DNA of 64,000 nt from Deltaproteobacteria bacterium. Its GTDB lineage: Bacteria; Desulfobacterota; Binatia; HRBIN30; CADEER01. Location: contig JAJCZJ010000069.1 in NCBI GenBank assembly GCA_029262455.1, positions 18,200 through 82,199 on the forward strand, given 5' to 3'. Each line of letters starts with the position of its first letter. Positions within the stretch are counted from its first letter, which is position 1. The notes beneath the pieces were generated by a model. It ran no database searches. It saw only the letters and a program-made list of their open reading frames with translations, and was not told the origin of the DNA. Both the position numbers and the translations under genes were made by a program. This document shows, piece by piece, positions 36,144-45,133 of the stretch.

Positions 36144-37511
36144 CTATTCGCCCAAAATGTGGCGCAACGCTCCTTCTAGTTCCGGGTGGCGAAATTGGTA
36201 GCCTTTGGCTTCCAAGTTGCGTGGAACCACTCTTGTGCTGGCGAGAAGTAGTGCATCTCCCATCTCGCCGAAGACGAGGCGCGCACCGAAGGCGGGAATT
36301 GGGAGGATCGTCGGTCGCCCCAACACTTTGCCGAGGGTCTTGGTGTATTCGCGATTCGTCACCGGATTTGGCGCGACCGCGTTGACCGGACCTTCAACGC
36401 TTTCGTTCATGATTGCGTGGTGAATCATGCCGACGACGTCGTCGAGCGCCACCCAACTCATGTACTGATCGCCGCTGCCGACGACGCCACCGACGCCCAG
36501 TTTGAACGGCATGAGCATGGTCGCGAGGGCCCCGCCTTGCTCTGCCAGGATCACCCCAAAGCGGAGATGTACGACGCGGATTCCTGCGGCGCGCGCAGCG
36601 TCGGCTGATCGTTCCCACTCGACGCAGACGTCGCTGAGGAACCCCTCGCCGGCGGCCGAGTCTTCGGTCATGATCTCGTCACCGCGGTCCCCGTAGTATC
36701 CGATCGCCGATGCGCAGACGAGCACCTTGGGCGGGTTGCTGAGTTTCGCCAGGTTCTCTGCGAGTAGTCGCGTGCCGTTGACGCGACTATCGCGGATTCG
36801 TTTCTTTTTCTCCTCGGTCCAGCGTCCGCCAGCGATGTTTTCGCCGGAGAGATGAACGACGGCGTCGTACCCCTCGAGTTTCGCGGCGTCGATGGTGCCC
36901 TCGGCGGGGTCCCATTGTACCCCGGGAGGCGAGGTCGAGCGTACGATGCGAGTGACTTGGTGACCGCCGGTGGTGAGAAACGGCAAGAGAGTTTCTCCGA
37001 CCAGGCCGGTCGATCCGCTAACGAGAACTTTCATGTCTTTGACTCCTTGGTAGCGCCAATGCGCTGCTATGTCGTTGCTCGTGACGGCATGGCGATAGCG
37101 AAACATACGCGCGATCTTGGCACGTGAAAATCGGCCGGCGACCGCATTGCCGAGAGCTCCGAGCGGCAGATCGTATTGAATGTCGTCGATCAAGCGGCAC
37201 GCATTGTCACCGTTCGGCTCCATCGTGTGGGTGTGTTGCCAGTGAGCGAACGGCCCACTGACCTGGACATCGCAGAAGCTGTACTGTTGCGGGCGGTGGT
37301 CTCGATGCTCAGCGACCCAACGAATCGATGCGGGCGGATACCCCATTTCCATGGTCAGGCGATCGCCGTCGCGGATGCTCCCTTGCCGATCGACGACGCG
37401 TACGGGCTCCCACGGCGGCGTGAGCCGCTCGAAGGCGCCGTCCCGGCTGTGCCAATCGAATACGAAGGAAGCGGGGGCGGGAAGATCGGATGTCTTGGAG
37501 AATCGCTGCAC
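36144..37511 (-). CDS. SRPBCC domain fused to a TIGR01777-type NAD-dependent epimerase
   Basis: A 455-aa fusion. Residues 1-155 are an SRPBCC/START-like ligand-binding domain (SDLPAPASFVFDWHSRDGAF). Residues ~160-455 are the TIGR01777 extended short-chain dehydrogenase (MKVLVSGSTGLVGETLLPFL, SAIGYYGDRGDE with the YYGDRG motif, and a DUF1731-like end). This fusion is a recognised architecture, with unknown substrate. The start is GTG 37511; an in-frame TAG lies just upstream and the ribosome binding site is poor. It is transcribed toward, and ends 86 bases before, the MerR start. Confidence 0.88.
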   Translation of the reverse strand: MQRFSKTSDLPAPASFVFDWHSRDGAFERLTPPWEPVRVVDRQGSIRDGDRLTMEMGYPPASIRWVAEHRDHRPQQYSFCDVQVSGPFAHWQHTHTMEPNGDNACRLIDDIQYDLPLGALGNAVAGRFSRAKIARMFRYRHAVTSNDIAAHWRYQGVKDMKVLVSGSTGLVGETLLPFLTTGGHQVTRIVRSTSPPGVQWDPAEGTIDAAKLEGYDAVVHLSGENIAGGRWTEEKKKRIRDSRVNGTRLLAENLAKLSNPPKVLVCASAIGYYGDRGDEIMTEDSAAGEGFLSDVCVEWERSADAARAAGIRVVHLRFGVILAEQGGALATMLMPFKLGVGGVVGSGDQYMSWVALDDVVGMIHHAIMNESVEGPVNAVAPNPVTNREYTKTLGKVLGRPTILPIPAFGARLVFGEMGDALLLASTRVVPRNLEAKGYQFRHPELEGALRHILGE

Positions 37512-37644
37512 CCTTTGAGCCTATCGGAGAATTCGGCTTCGACAATGGGCGCAGCTCCGATCAGAGCTCAGGCCAGGGATCGGCGCCGCGGTCGTGGATC
37601 ACTTTGATTTGAGGGCGAGGCAATGCGAACGAAGCAGGGAAGCA

Positions 37645-37888
37645 GGGAGGGAGAGGCGCCGCCGAGCCTGGTAGAGCGAAAGCAGCCCAGTACCGGGAGG
37701 GAGAGGCGCCGCCGAGCCGGGTGGAGCGAAAGCAGCCCAGTACCGGGAGGGAGAGGCGCCGCCGAGCCGGGTCGAGCGAAAGCAGCCCGGTACCGGGAGG
37801 GAGAGGCGCCGCCGAGCCGGGTAAAGCGTGAGCAGCCCGGTACCGGGAGGGAGAGGCGCCGCCGAGCCGGGTGGAGCGAAAGCAGCCC
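37645..37888. repeat. Five tandem 50-bp REP-like units
   Basis: Units begin at 37645, 37695, 37745, 37795 and 37845 (the last one slightly short). Each holds GGGAGGGAGAGGCGCCGCCG, AGCCGGGT, then AGCGAAAGCAGCCC. Only a few bases differ between units. A single related copy (GGAGGGCGAGGCTCCGTCCG) occurs at 44866-44893. Confidence 0.9.
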
Positions 37889-37897
37889 GCCACGAAC

Positions 37898-37954
37898 GGC
37901 TCGACGGCGTCTCGCCCTCCCGGCCGACAAAGCTCGACGGCGTCTCGCCCTCCC
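37898..37954. repeat. Two inverted relatives of the 50-bp unit core
   Basis: GCTCGACGGCGTCTCGCCCT followed by CCC appears at 37899-37921 and again at 37932-37954. Their reverse complement (GGGAGGGCGAGACGCCGTCG) matches the core of the 50-bp units, so RNA across the region could form long stems. Confidence 0.75.
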
Positions 37955-38009
37955 ACCCCCACCCGGCCCTACTTTGGATCTTCCGAATGTTCCAGGATAG
38001 AGTTATCGG

Positions 38010-38876
38010 ATGGACGGAGTGGTGCGGGCAGTGAAGTGGGGCGTGTCGATTGGGTTCATCGGACTTGTCTCGGGTGCGGTTTTTGCGATCGACTTGATCT
38101 CGCCGGACGAATTCACCGACAAATTTGCCGCCGCCATGCGTGCCTCGGGTCCGAGCAAGACGATCGAGATCGTCGCGCCGTTGCATATCGACGTGAAGGG
38201 GCCGTCGTCAGAGAAATCGACTATGCGACTCGACAACGCCTACGATGTCTACAAGAGCGATCCGGAGTCGTTGGACGATATCGTCCAGCGTTTCGTGGCG
38301 TCAGCGGTCGAGTCGGCGCAGCGCGGCGACAAGATCGACAAGTCGAGAATCGTTCCGATGATCAAAGATCGGGCCTGGGTTGCGGACATGACGCAGTCGA
38401 TTGGCGCTGGCAATTTCGTCTTTGACGTCCTCAACGACGACTTGATCGTCGCCTATGCGGAGGACGCGCCGAACAGTCTGTCGTACTTCGGTCCGCAAGC
38501 GTTGCAGGCGGCAGGCGTGGAACGCTCGGGACTCCGTCAACTCGCCGCCGAGAATCTCGTGCGGATCATTCCGAACATCGAGCGGCGTGGCGACGATGGC
38601 GTCTACCAGGTTTCGGCGGGCGGAGATTTCGAGGCGAGTCTGCTGGCAATCGGCAGTGTCTGGCGCAAAGGGAGCTTTGAGGTGAAGGGTGACTTCGTCT
38701 TCGCTGTGCCAGCGCGACACATGTTGTACGTCACCGGCAGTGCCGATGCCGAGGGGATCGAGAAAGTCCGTGCGTTGGCGCGCAAAACCTACGACCGGTC
38801 GACCTACAAGTTGAGCCCGAAGCTTTTTGTGTTGCGCGACAATCGTCTGCAGGCTTTGCCCGAGGTTAGCGACTGA
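38010..38876 (+). CDS. YtpQ-like DUF1444 protein with N-terminal membrane segment
   Basis: A 288-aa protein. Residues 8-27 are a hydrophobic signal or anchor (WGVSIGFIGLVSGAVFAIDL). The rest matches the DUF1444/YtpQ family, with NDDLIVAYAEDAPNSLSYF, LAAENLVRI and the late FAVPARHMLYVTGS. The family's function is unknown. Its last 11 bases overlap the convergent DUF72 gene. No clear Shine-Dalgarno precedes ATG 38010 (GTTATCGG). Confidence 0.83.
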   Translation: MDGVVRAVKWGVSIGFIGLVSGAVFAIDLISPDEFTDKFAAAMRASGPSKTIEIVAPLHIDVKGPSSEKSTMRLDNAYDVYKSDPESLDDIVQRFVASAVESAQRGDKIDKSRIVPMIKDRAWVADMTQSIGAGNFVFDVLNDDLIVAYAEDAPNSLSYFGPQALQAAGVERSGLRQLAAENLVRIIPNIERRGDDGVYQVSAGGDFEASLLAIGSVWRKGSFEVKGDFVFAVPARHMLYVTGSADAEGIEKVRALARKTYDRSTYKLSPKLFVLRDNRLQALPEVSD

Positions 38877-39855
38877 GGCTCGTCGCGATCGCCGCGGCCA
38901 GTGCCCGGGCCGACAATGGAGCTGAGCCTTCGGCCTTGTTGTTGATAGACACCGATACGTTGCTGTTGATGGTGTTGGCTTCGACGCATAGCTCGGCGAT
39001 TTCGTTGCGTGTCGCCGGCGCGGCATCGACGATCCGATCGAAGGGTTGGTAGCGTTCTTTTGCTGCTTCGTACTCTTGTCCGTGTCCCAACATCCAGCGG
39101 ACCACGAGCTGTTCGCGAATCGGTACGAAACGACGCTGCATGAGCGGGCTCGGCATCTTCGGGTGAACGTTGTAGCAGTGAAACGCACCTGCCGACTCGA
39201 GCGCGACTGCGTACTCTCGTGTCAGCAGAGCGGCGTCGCGGATCTCGACTGCATAGGTCGGTCCCGGTGGTAGCGCGGCGAGGAAGTCGTAGAGAATGCC
39301 GGCGAAATCTTTGCCGCCCATGGCGGATCGCTGCTGCGGCGGGAACTGAAATACCAGCGGGCCGGCTTTGTCACCGAGACCGGTTACGTACGGTCCGACG
39401 ACCTCATCACTCGTGAAGCCGGGGTCGAGATAGAAAGGGTTGATCTTGCCACCTTGCTCGCCGTAACGCGCGTGCCGCGGGTAGCGGCCCACAGTGCATT
39501 GCTCGCACGCTTTGACCAGGAAGCGAAAATCTTCGGGGACCGCGGCGGCGTATTCGGCAAAGACTTTCTCTTCGAGCGGGGCGTAGTAGCTGCGGTCGAC
39601 TCCGACCATGCGCAGCAGTGGGTGTTGAGCGTAGGCGGCCAGTCCACGCCGGGCCAACACTGGTTTCGATACCGAGCGGTCGTAGACCAGGCCGGCCCAA
39701 CCCGGGAACGACCAAGACGACGTGCCGATGCGAATAGAGCTGGGCAGTTCCGCCGCGATCCGTTTCACTTCATCGTCGTCATCCAACGGGACCGGTCCGA
39801 CTTCGCTCTTCGACGAGGTGTCGACCCCGCCAAACAAGCTCAGTTGGCTTGCCAT
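38866..39855 (-). CDS. DUF72 (YecE-like) TIM-barrel protein
   Basis: A 329-aa protein of the DUF72 family: IRIGTSSWSFPGWAG near residue 40, FRFLVKACEQCT, GPLVFQFPPQ and YAVEIRD at the barrel strands. It is compact, cytoplasmic and of unknown activity; members are often called sugar-isomerase or endonuclease-IV-like folds. The first ~30 residues are a polar extension. It converges with the YtpQ-like gene with an 11-base overlap and follows gpsA by 57 bases on the same strand. Confidence 0.88.
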   Translation of the reverse strand: MASQLSLFGGVDTSSKSEVGPVPLDDDDEVKRIAAELPSSIRIGTSSWSFPGWAGLVYDRSVSKPVLARRGLAAYAQHPLLRMVGVDRSYYAPLEEKVFAEYAAAVPEDFRFLVKACEQCTVGRYPRHARYGEQGGKINPFYLDPGFTSDEVVGPYVTGLGDKAGPLVFQFPPQQRSAMGGKDFAGILYDFLAALPPGPTYAVEIRDAALLTREYAVALESAGAFHCYNVHPKMPSPLMQRRFVPIREQLVVRWMLGHGQEYEAAKERYQPFDRIVDAAPATRNEIAELCVEANTINSNVSVSINNKAEGSAPLSARALAAAIATSLSR

Positions 39856-39912
39856 CGGTGCGTGTGGCGAGATCGGTGGTTGTGCATCGGGAGAACTCTG
39901 ATCGTGACCGGA

Positions 39913-40914
39913 TCAGCCGGGTTCTTGCTCGGTTCCAGCGGCGCGTCGGGTCAATCCCCGGTAGGCGTCGGGGGCGCTGCTGCCTTGATGGACGACTCGA
40001 TAAACTTCGTGGGCGATTGGCATCTCGACGTTGTGTCGTTTGCCGAGCTCCATCACCGACTTGCTGGACTTCACGCCTTCTGCGACCTCGTTCATCTCTT
40101 CGATGATCTCGTCGAGTCGGCGGCCTTTGCCCAGTTCCTCGCCGACGTGGCGGTTGCGGCTTTGCGGACTCGTGCAGGTGGCGATGAGGTCGCCCATGCC
40201 TGCGAGTCCGGCGAAGGTCTCCGGTTTGCCACCCATTGCGACACCGAGGCGGGTGAGCTCCGCGAGGCCGCGGGTCAGGACGGCGGAGAGAGTGTTTTGT
40301 CCGACACCCATGCCGACGCCCATGCCGGCGGCGATGGCGATGACGTTCTTCAGAGCGCCACCGAGCTCACAGCCGACGACATCGTCATTGGTGTAGACCC
40401 GGAACAGGCCGCTGCGAAAGACGCGTTGGAGCTCGACCGCGATGGTCTGATCGCTCATGCCGATAACGGAGGCGGCGGCGAAGCCGCTCATGATCTCTTT
40501 CGCCAGGTTCGGACCGGTGAGCACTCCCATCGGATGGCCAGGCAGGGTTTCTTCGATGACCTCGGTCATGCGCAGCAATGTGCCTTGCTCGAGTCCCTTC
40601 GAAAGGCTGAGGACCGGCACCCAGGGGCGGATGTACTTCTTCAGCTCCTCGCAGCTGGCGCGAAAGCCCTGCGATGGAACGCCGACGACGACCAGATCCG
40701 CATTGCGGACCGTCTCTTCGATGGAGTCGGTCGCTTTGAGAGCTTGCGGCAGCGGGAAGCCGGGCAGGTAGGTTTCGTTTGTATGTTGGCGATTGATCTC
40801 CTCGGCGACCTCAAGTCTTCGAGCCCAGACAGTCGTCGGCGCGTTGCGGCTTGCCAAGCACGCTACCGTCGTACCCCACGATCCGGCGCCGAGGAGACCA
40901 ACTCGCAGTTTCAT
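39913..40914 (-). CDS. gpsA: Glycerol-3-phosphate dehydrogenase [NAD(P)+]
   Basis: A 333-aa enzyme making sn-glycerol-3-phosphate for phospholipids. Rossmann motif LLGAGSWGTTVACLA at residue 6; SLSKGLEQ, LTGPNLAKEIMSGFAA and the catalytic-region CELGGALKNVIAIAAGM follow; NRHVGEELGKG is near the end. ATG 40914 is chosen since the longer frame runs into the thiolase 3' end. It starts four bases after the thiolase stop, so both are co-transcribed. Confidence 0.96.
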   Translation of the reverse strand: MKLRVGLLGAGSWGTTVACLASRNAPTTVWARRLEVAEEINRQHTNETYLPGFPLPQALKATDSIEETVRNADLVVVGVPSQGFRASCEELKKYIRPWVPVLSLSKGLEQGTLLRMTEVIEETLPGHPMGVLTGPNLAKEIMSGFAAASVIGMSDQTIAVELQRVFRSGLFRVYTNDDVVGCELGGALKNVIAIAAGMGVGMGVGQNTLSAVLTRGLAELTRLGVAMGGKPETFAGLAGMGDLIATCTSPQSRNRHVGEELGKGRRLDEIIEEMNEVAEGVKSSKSVMELGKRHNVEMPIAHEVYRVVHQGSSAPDAYRGLTRRAAGTEQEPG

Positions 40915-40918
40915 CGGT

Positions 40919-42115
40919 TCACGCCGACTCAGGTGCTTTGTACATGGCGACAACCGCTACGCCGCCGAGGCCGAGGTTGTGTTGCAGGCCGACCTTGGCT
41001 CCTTCGACTTGTCGTTTGTCGGCTTGGCCGCGCAGCTGCCAGGTGAGCTCGCTGCATTGGGCCAGACCTGTCGCGCCGAGCGGGTGCCCCTTCGAGATCA
41101 GTCCACCGGACGGATTGACGACCCACTTGCCGCCGTAGGTGACCGCGCCGGAATCGATCAAGCCGCCGGCCTTACCCTCTTCGCAAAGCCCGAGGCCCTC
41201 GTAGGTGACCAGCTCGTTCGCGGAAAAGCAGTCGTGCAGCTCGACGACGTCGACATTTTCGGGTCCGAGTCCGGATTGCTCGAACACTTTCTCCGACGCA
41301 GAGCGGGTCATGTCGGTCCCGACCAACTTGATACAGCTCTTGGTGTCGAAGGTGCTGGGGAAATCGGAGGTCATGGCCATGCCGGCGATCTCGACGGCTT
41401 GCGCTTGCAGGTTGTGCTTCTTGACGAAGGCTTCGCTTGCCAAGACCGCGGCGCCCGAGCCGTCCGAAGTCGGGCAGCACTGCAGCTTGGTCAGTGGATC
41501 GTAGACGACCTTGGCTGCCAGAATGTCTTCCAGCGAGTACTCGTCTTGGAACTGCGAGTACGGGTTGTTGACCGAGTGCTTGTGATTCTTGTGAGCGATT
41601 TTGGCGAAGTGCTCTTTGGTCGTGCCGTACTTCTCCATGTGCTCGCGGCCGGCGTTGCCGAAGAACTGTGGCGCTGCGGGGGCGTTCGCGAAGCCGCGCA
41701 GCTCGACCATCGACTCGAAGTGCTTGTCCATCGGCATCGTGCGGTCGTCGTACTTGATGCCCAGCGAACCCTTTTCCATCTTCTCGAAGCCGAGCGCGAG
41801 GACACAGTCGGCGAGGCCGCCTTCGATGAATTGCTTCGCCATGAACAGAGCCGTCGAGCCGGTGGCGCAGTTGTTGTTGACGTTATACACCGGAATTCCG
41901 GTGAGACCGAGGGTGTAGACGGCGCGTTGTCCGCACGTCGAGTCGCCGTAGCAGTAGCCGACGCAGGCTTGCTCGATTTGGTCGTAGGGAATGCCCGCAT
42001 CTTGCAGAGCCTTGGTTCCGGCTTCCTTTGCCATGTCCGGATAGTCCCATTGCTTAGACCCAGGCTTTTCGAACTTCGTCATGCCGACGCCGATGACGTA
42101 CACCTTGTTTCCCAT
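40919..42115 (-). CDS. SCP2-type thiolase (lipid-transfer protein family acetyl-CoA acetyltransferase)
   Basis: A 398-aa thiolase-fold protein of the SCP-x type: nucleophile region [18 protein letters not shown] (Cys), central [18 protein letters not shown] and [15 protein letters not shown] (His). Such enzymes cleave branched or steroid 3-ketoacyl-CoAs. AAAGGAG nine bases before ATG 42115 fixes the start. gpsA follows immediately and the amidohydrolase precedes it by 108 bases on the same strand. This thiolase plus metal-dependent amidohydrolase pairing suggests a CoA-linked catabolic or lipid function, not proven. Confidence 0.92.
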   Translation of the reverse strand: MGNKVYVIGVGMTKFEKPGSKQWDYPDMAKEAGTKALQDAGIPYDQIEQACVGYCYGDSTCGQRAVYTLGLTGIPVYNVNNNCATGSTALFMAKQFIEGGLADCVLALGFEKMEKGSLGIKYDDRTMPMDKHFESMVELRGFANAPAAPQFFGNAGREHMEKYGTTKEHFAKIAHKNHKHSVNNPYSQFQDEYSLEDILAAKVVYDPLTKLQCCPTSDGSGAAVLASEAFVKKHNLQAQAVEIAGMAMTSDFPSTFDTKSCIKLVGTDMTRSASEKVFEQSGLGPENVDVVELHDCFSANELVTYEGLGLCEEGKAGGLIDSGAVTYGGKWVVNPSGGLISKGHPLGATGLAQCSELTWQLRGQADKRQVEGAKVGLQHNLGLGGVAVVAMYKAPESA

Positions 42116-42223
42116 TGTGCTGTGCTCCTTTTGGGTTGTCGGGCCTGCGGCCGGCAGTGCCCGCGGTTGCGGAAGTCTCGATGGTTCGACCGGCGAGGTC
42201 AAGGCGAAGGGGCTCCGCTCGTT

Positions 42224-43390
42224 CTATTCCAACCCGTAGAGTCCCGCCGCGGTATCGTGCAACACTTTTTGCAGCAGAGGCTCGGGAACGTCTGCGAGTA
42301 CCTTGTCCGCGTAGAGCATTGGGTGTGTGCCGGCGCTGGCCGGGCCGGGTGCCTGGCATGTCGGGTGCGGGTAGTCGGTCTCGAAGAGCATATTGTCCGG
42401 GTACTTCTCGATCGCCGACGCGAGGCCGTGCTCTTCGAACCAAAAGCTGGCGTAGATCTGGCGTCGGAAGTACTCGCTCGGCATCAGATCGTATTCCGGA
42501 TGCTCGGTTGCGACGCCGTTGTTGGCCCACTGCCAGTCGAGAGCCTCGAGGACGAACGGGATCCATCCGGCGCCGCTTTCGACCGAGACCATCTTGAGCC
42601 GCGGGAAGCGGTGGCAGACCCCGCCGCAGATGATGTCGGTGATGCAGCGCGCGTTGTCCATGAACGCGTTGGTGGAGATGCGCGCAAAATTGGCGCGGAA
42701 TCCGATGTCCGCAGGATCGTTGAGCAGGTCGGCGAGGTCGCCACCGCCGACGTGGAAGCTCATGGTCAGTTCGGCTTCTTGTGCCACCGCCCACAGCGGG
42801 TCCCAGTGCTTGTCGCGCAGCAGCGGTTGCTCGTGGTCTTGCGGTTGGTTGCACATCAACACCGCCCGGTAGCCGAGCTTGGCGCAACGTTCGACTTCGG
42901 CGACCGATGCCTCGATGTCCCAGAACGGAGTCGCCATTACCGGAATGAGGCGTTTCGGATCAGCCGAGCACCATTCGAGCAGGAAGTCGTTGTAGGCCCG
43001 CACGCACTCGAGCATCAGTTCCGGCGAGCCGACTTTTCGAAATCCACCCGCTCCGAATCCGCCGACGTTTGGGTACAGCACCTGCGCGTGAATTTTTTCC
43101 TCGTCCATAAATACCAGCCGGGCGTCGGCTTCGTACATGCTCTTGGGAATGTCGTGGTAGCCGTCGCGGAAGTCCGGGACCGTGCTGGTGTGGCCGGCCA
43201 TCGAGTAGGCGCCGGGCATCCCGACCGGCAGGTCGCCGACAAACCAAAGATCCTTACCGTCGACGGTGCGGATGTGGGGAACTTGGTTGCCCCACTTCTT
43301 GCTGAGCCGCGAGGTCCAAACGTCGGCCGGCTCGGTGAGGTGGGTGTCGATGTCGATGACGTCGAAGCGATCGAAGATTGATTGGCTCAT
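42224..43390 (-). CDS. Amidohydrolase-2 family TIM-barrel metal-dependent hydrolase/decarboxylase
   Basis: A 388-aa ACMSD-like amidohydrolase. The metal motif appears as DIDTHLTEP near residue 14. Further elements are SFHVGG (barrel His), a late ETDYPHPTC (Asp and His), and the conserved VSVESGAGWIPF. Family members hydrolyse or decarboxylate aromatic and related carboxylates; the substrate is unknown. AGAGGTG nine bases upstream supports ATG 43390. It lies between the histidine phosphatase (29 bases upstream) and the thiolase, all on the minus strand. Confidence 0.9.
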   Translation of the reverse strand: MSQSIFDRFDVIDIDTHLTEPADVWTSRLSKKWGNQVPHIRTVDGKDLWFVGDLPVGMPGAYSMAGHTSTVPDFRDGYHDIPKSMYEADARLVFMDEEKIHAQVLYPNVGGFGAGGFRKVGSPELMLECVRAYNDFLLEWCSADPKRLIPVMATPFWDIEASVAEVERCAKLGYRAVLMCNQPQDHEQPLLRDKHWDPLWAVAQEAELTMSFHVGGGDLADLLNDPADIGFRANFARISTNAFMDNARCITDIICGGVCHRFPRLKMVSVESGAGWIPFVLEALDWQWANNGVATEHPEYDLMPSEYFRRQIYASFWFEEHGLASAIEKYPDNMLFETDYPHPTCQAPGPASAGTHPMLYADKVLADVPEPLLQKVLHDTAAGLYGLE

Positions 43391-43419
43391 GGTCGGGACA
43401 CCTCTTTGCGGTGGTCGTC

Positions 43420-44031
43420 TCAAAGGATTGCGGCGAGACCTTCGGGGGGGCAGTTAAGGGTCTGAACGTGGGTTTTCTTGCGACCGAGGCGTGCCACGCT
43501 GGCGTAACCGTTGTCTACGGAAAACGATCGGAACGAACCACGCGGCAGGCCGAGCATCTCGGCGAGCAGAATGCGTAGCGGATCGCCGTGGCTGACCAGC
43601 ACCACCGGTGTGTTCAGCCCTGAATCCCTCAGTTCTTCGAGGAGACCGGAGAGGCGGTCGTAGACATCCGTGATCGGTTCGATCTCGTCGGATTCGTGGA
43701 ATGGGTCGGCGAGGTACTTCAGTACGTCGGGGTCGCTGCCGAGCTCGTCAAACGTCTTGCCCTGCCAGGCGCGCAGCCAGACCTCGGCCAGCCGATCGTC
43801 CGCCTTGACTTGGACGCCGCAGGCTTCGCCGATCGCCTCGGCGGTCTGCATCGTGCGGCGCTGAGGGCTCGATAGAACCGCGGATGGGCGCAGTTCGCGC
43901 AGCGCGTCGCCGACGGCTTTTGCCTGTTTTTCGCCTCGGACGTTGAGTGGTACGTCCGACCGCCCGAGCAGCTTGCCCTGCTCATTCCAGTCGGTGACGC
44001 CGTGGCGCACCAGAACGAGCTGCAGCGGCAT
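43420..44031 (-). CDS. Histidine phosphatase (phosphoglycerate mutase-like) family protein
   Basis: A 203-aa branch-1 histidine phosphatase. It begins LVLVRHGVTDWNEQGKLLG (RHG nucleophile His) and has SSPQRRTMQTAEAI and VSHGDPLRIL (second His). It acts on small phosphoesters in the cytoplasm; cofactor-dependent mutase activity is unlikely for this short form. It is 18 bases from the zinc-ribbon gene that precedes it on the minus strand, so probably one transcript. Confidence 0.92.
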   Translation of the reverse strand: MPLQLVLVRHGVTDWNEQGKLLGRSDVPLNVRGEKQAKAVGDALRELRPSAVLSSPQRRTMQTAEAIGEACGVQVKADDRLAEVWLRAWQGKTFDELGSDPDVLKYLADPFHESDEIEPITDVYDRLSGLLEELRDSGLNTPVVLVSHGDPLRILLAEMLGLPRGSFRSFSVDNGYASVARLGRKKTHVQTLNCPPEGLAAIL

Positions 44032-44049
44032 CGCCGCCCCGCGTGCTTT

Positions 44050-44439
44050 CTACCTGCCGTGGACGAGCGTCTTGGCGCCGTCCTGGAAGAGAACCTCAAT
44101 CTTGTTGGATTCCTTGCAGGTCAACACGATGCCCAATCCAAAGGTTGCGTGGTTGATCAGCTCGGTCGGCTGAAACCGGTCGGAAGTCTTATATTTCTTC
44201 GCCTTATCCGCATCTTGGGCTTTGATCAGCTTGTCGTAATCGGAAGGCTCGGGAACCGCCGGCATGCCGGGGATACGTTTCGGAGGCTTGGGCCGATAGG
44301 CGTGTTGTGCTCCACACGTGTTGCAGTGGCACTTCTTGATCTTGCCTCCCTCGATGGTCTCGACGGTGTGGGCAAGCATCATTTTACAGCGTCCGCAGTA
44401 GCTATCGATGCGGTCGCCGATATTTGGAGTATCGGCCAT
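44050..44439 (-). CDS. Zinc-ribbon protein with a UvrD-Tudor-like C-terminus
   Basis: A 129-aa protein. Residues 8-45 carry a Cys4 ribbon (YCGRCKMML and KKCHCNTCGAQHAY). A charged linker follows, and residues ~92-129 read INHATFGLGIV...NKIEVLFQDGAKTLV. That tail closely resembles the C-terminal Tudor domain of the UvrD/PcrA protein in this window (VRHASFGVGVI...KVTVLFRASGMKKL). In UvrD/PcrA this domain contacts RNA polymerase. GAGG about nine bases upstream supports ATG 44439. A transcription-associated role is inference. Confidence 0.8.
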   Translation of the reverse strand: MADTPNIGDRIDSYCGRCKMMLAHTVETIEGGKIKKCHCNTCGAQHAYRPKPPKRIPGMPAVPEPSDYDKLIKAQDADKAKKYKTSDRFQPTELINHATFGLGIVLTCKESNKIEVLFQDGAKTLVHGR

Positions 44440-44630
44440 TTCCAAAACCTCGTTTCCGCCGACGGCCCTGAGATCTAAAGATCCGGGTCGTGGTCTAACG
44501 CCGGCGCATTTTTCAGAAGAACTATCAGGAGAGCTTCATCAAGTCGATTATACCGCCGCAGGACGCCCGATATGGCGGCGTGATTGGTTGCTGCTCGGTT
44601 GGTTCGCTGCCGCGACAAAAGACTATTCGT

Positions 44631-44680
44631 CCACAGATGGCCGCATATGGCCGCAGATTTGGGGGTTAAGGCCTGGGGCC
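44631..44680. repeat. CGCAGAT-type repeat, copy 1
   Basis: Contains GATGGCCGCATATGGCCGCA followed by GATTTGG and GGTTAAGGCC. It shares TGGCCGCAGATTTGG and the following GG(T)TxAGGCC stretch with copy 2 at 46246-46290. Confidence 0.75.
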
Positions 44681-44865
44681 ATCTGCACTGTCAACGTTCA
44701 GAATGTTGTTTCCCGCGAGGATTCTATCGCGAAACCGCTGATGAACGCAGCCTGGCCGATGACCGGAACCAAACCGCTGATAAACGCCGGTGAACGCTGA
44801 TCGAGAGGCTAGGGCTCGTGCTCGCCGCGCTCGTTATTGGTGCGGTGGAGTGCCTCGAGAAAAAT

Positions 44866-44893
44866 GGAGGGCGAGGCTCCGTCCGAGCCGGGT
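44866..44893. repeat. Isolated copy of the 50-bp array core
   Basis: GGAGGGCGAGGCTCCGTCCG followed by AGCCGGGT is a single relative of the five-unit array at 37645-37888, showing the element is dispersed. Confidence 0.7.
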
Positions 44894-45050
44894 AGCGGAT
44901 CGGGTTTTCTGGGATCGTATCTGCACCGTTTCCGTATTGCTCCCGTACGCGCTACGCGCTTCGCTGACCTCGCTACGGTCCATCGCCAGACGTCAATTAG
45001 AATTCCCCATCTTCGAGAGTCGTTGTTTTGGGCAAAGGCGGAGGCTTGGG

Positions 45051-45097
45051 CTGAGGCAAAGGAGAAGCGTCCCTCACGGGATTGGAACCGGCCGGGG
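45051..45097 (-). repeat. tRNA T-arm-like repeat, copy 1
   Basis: On the minus strand it reads CGGTTCCAATCCCGTGAGGG then ACGC and TTGCCT, matching the copy at 47640-47682. It looks like the T-arm and 3' end of a tRNA without the rest of the molecule. Confidence 0.5.
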
Positions 45098-45133
45098 TGA
45101 CCGGCGGGCGCTGAGTGATTCGGTTGTGAGGTT

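Larger units (their letters stand above)
37512..38009. other. Intergenic region dominated by a 50-bp tandem array
   Basis: The ~500 bases between the divergent SRPBCC-epimerase and YtpQ-like genes hold no gene. Their centre is an array of five 50-bp units followed by two inverted relatives. Frames through the array are artefacts, because 50 is not a multiple of three and each unit shifts the frame. Confidence 0.8.
44440..45133. other. Repeat-rich intergenic region, left edge of the toxin-antitoxin island
   Basis: No credible gene lies here. It holds a CGCAGAT-type repeat (44631-44680), related CGCTGATGAACGC / CGCTGATAAACGC elements near 44738 and 44776, a single copy of the 50-bp-array core (44866-44893) and a T-arm-like repeat (45051-45097). 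Open frames across it are short and lack ribosome binding sites. Confidence 0.7.

Noticed and set aside
37645..37888. CRISPR array
   Set aside because: Units abut with no unique spacers and no cas genes are near.
37561..38186. Minus-strand frames across the 50-bp array
   Set aside because: The 50-bp unit shifts frame each time, so the frames only reflect composition.
44408..44800. 130-codon plus-strand frame left of the island
   Set aside because: It crosses repeats, overlaps the zinc-ribbon gene start and has no family resemblance.
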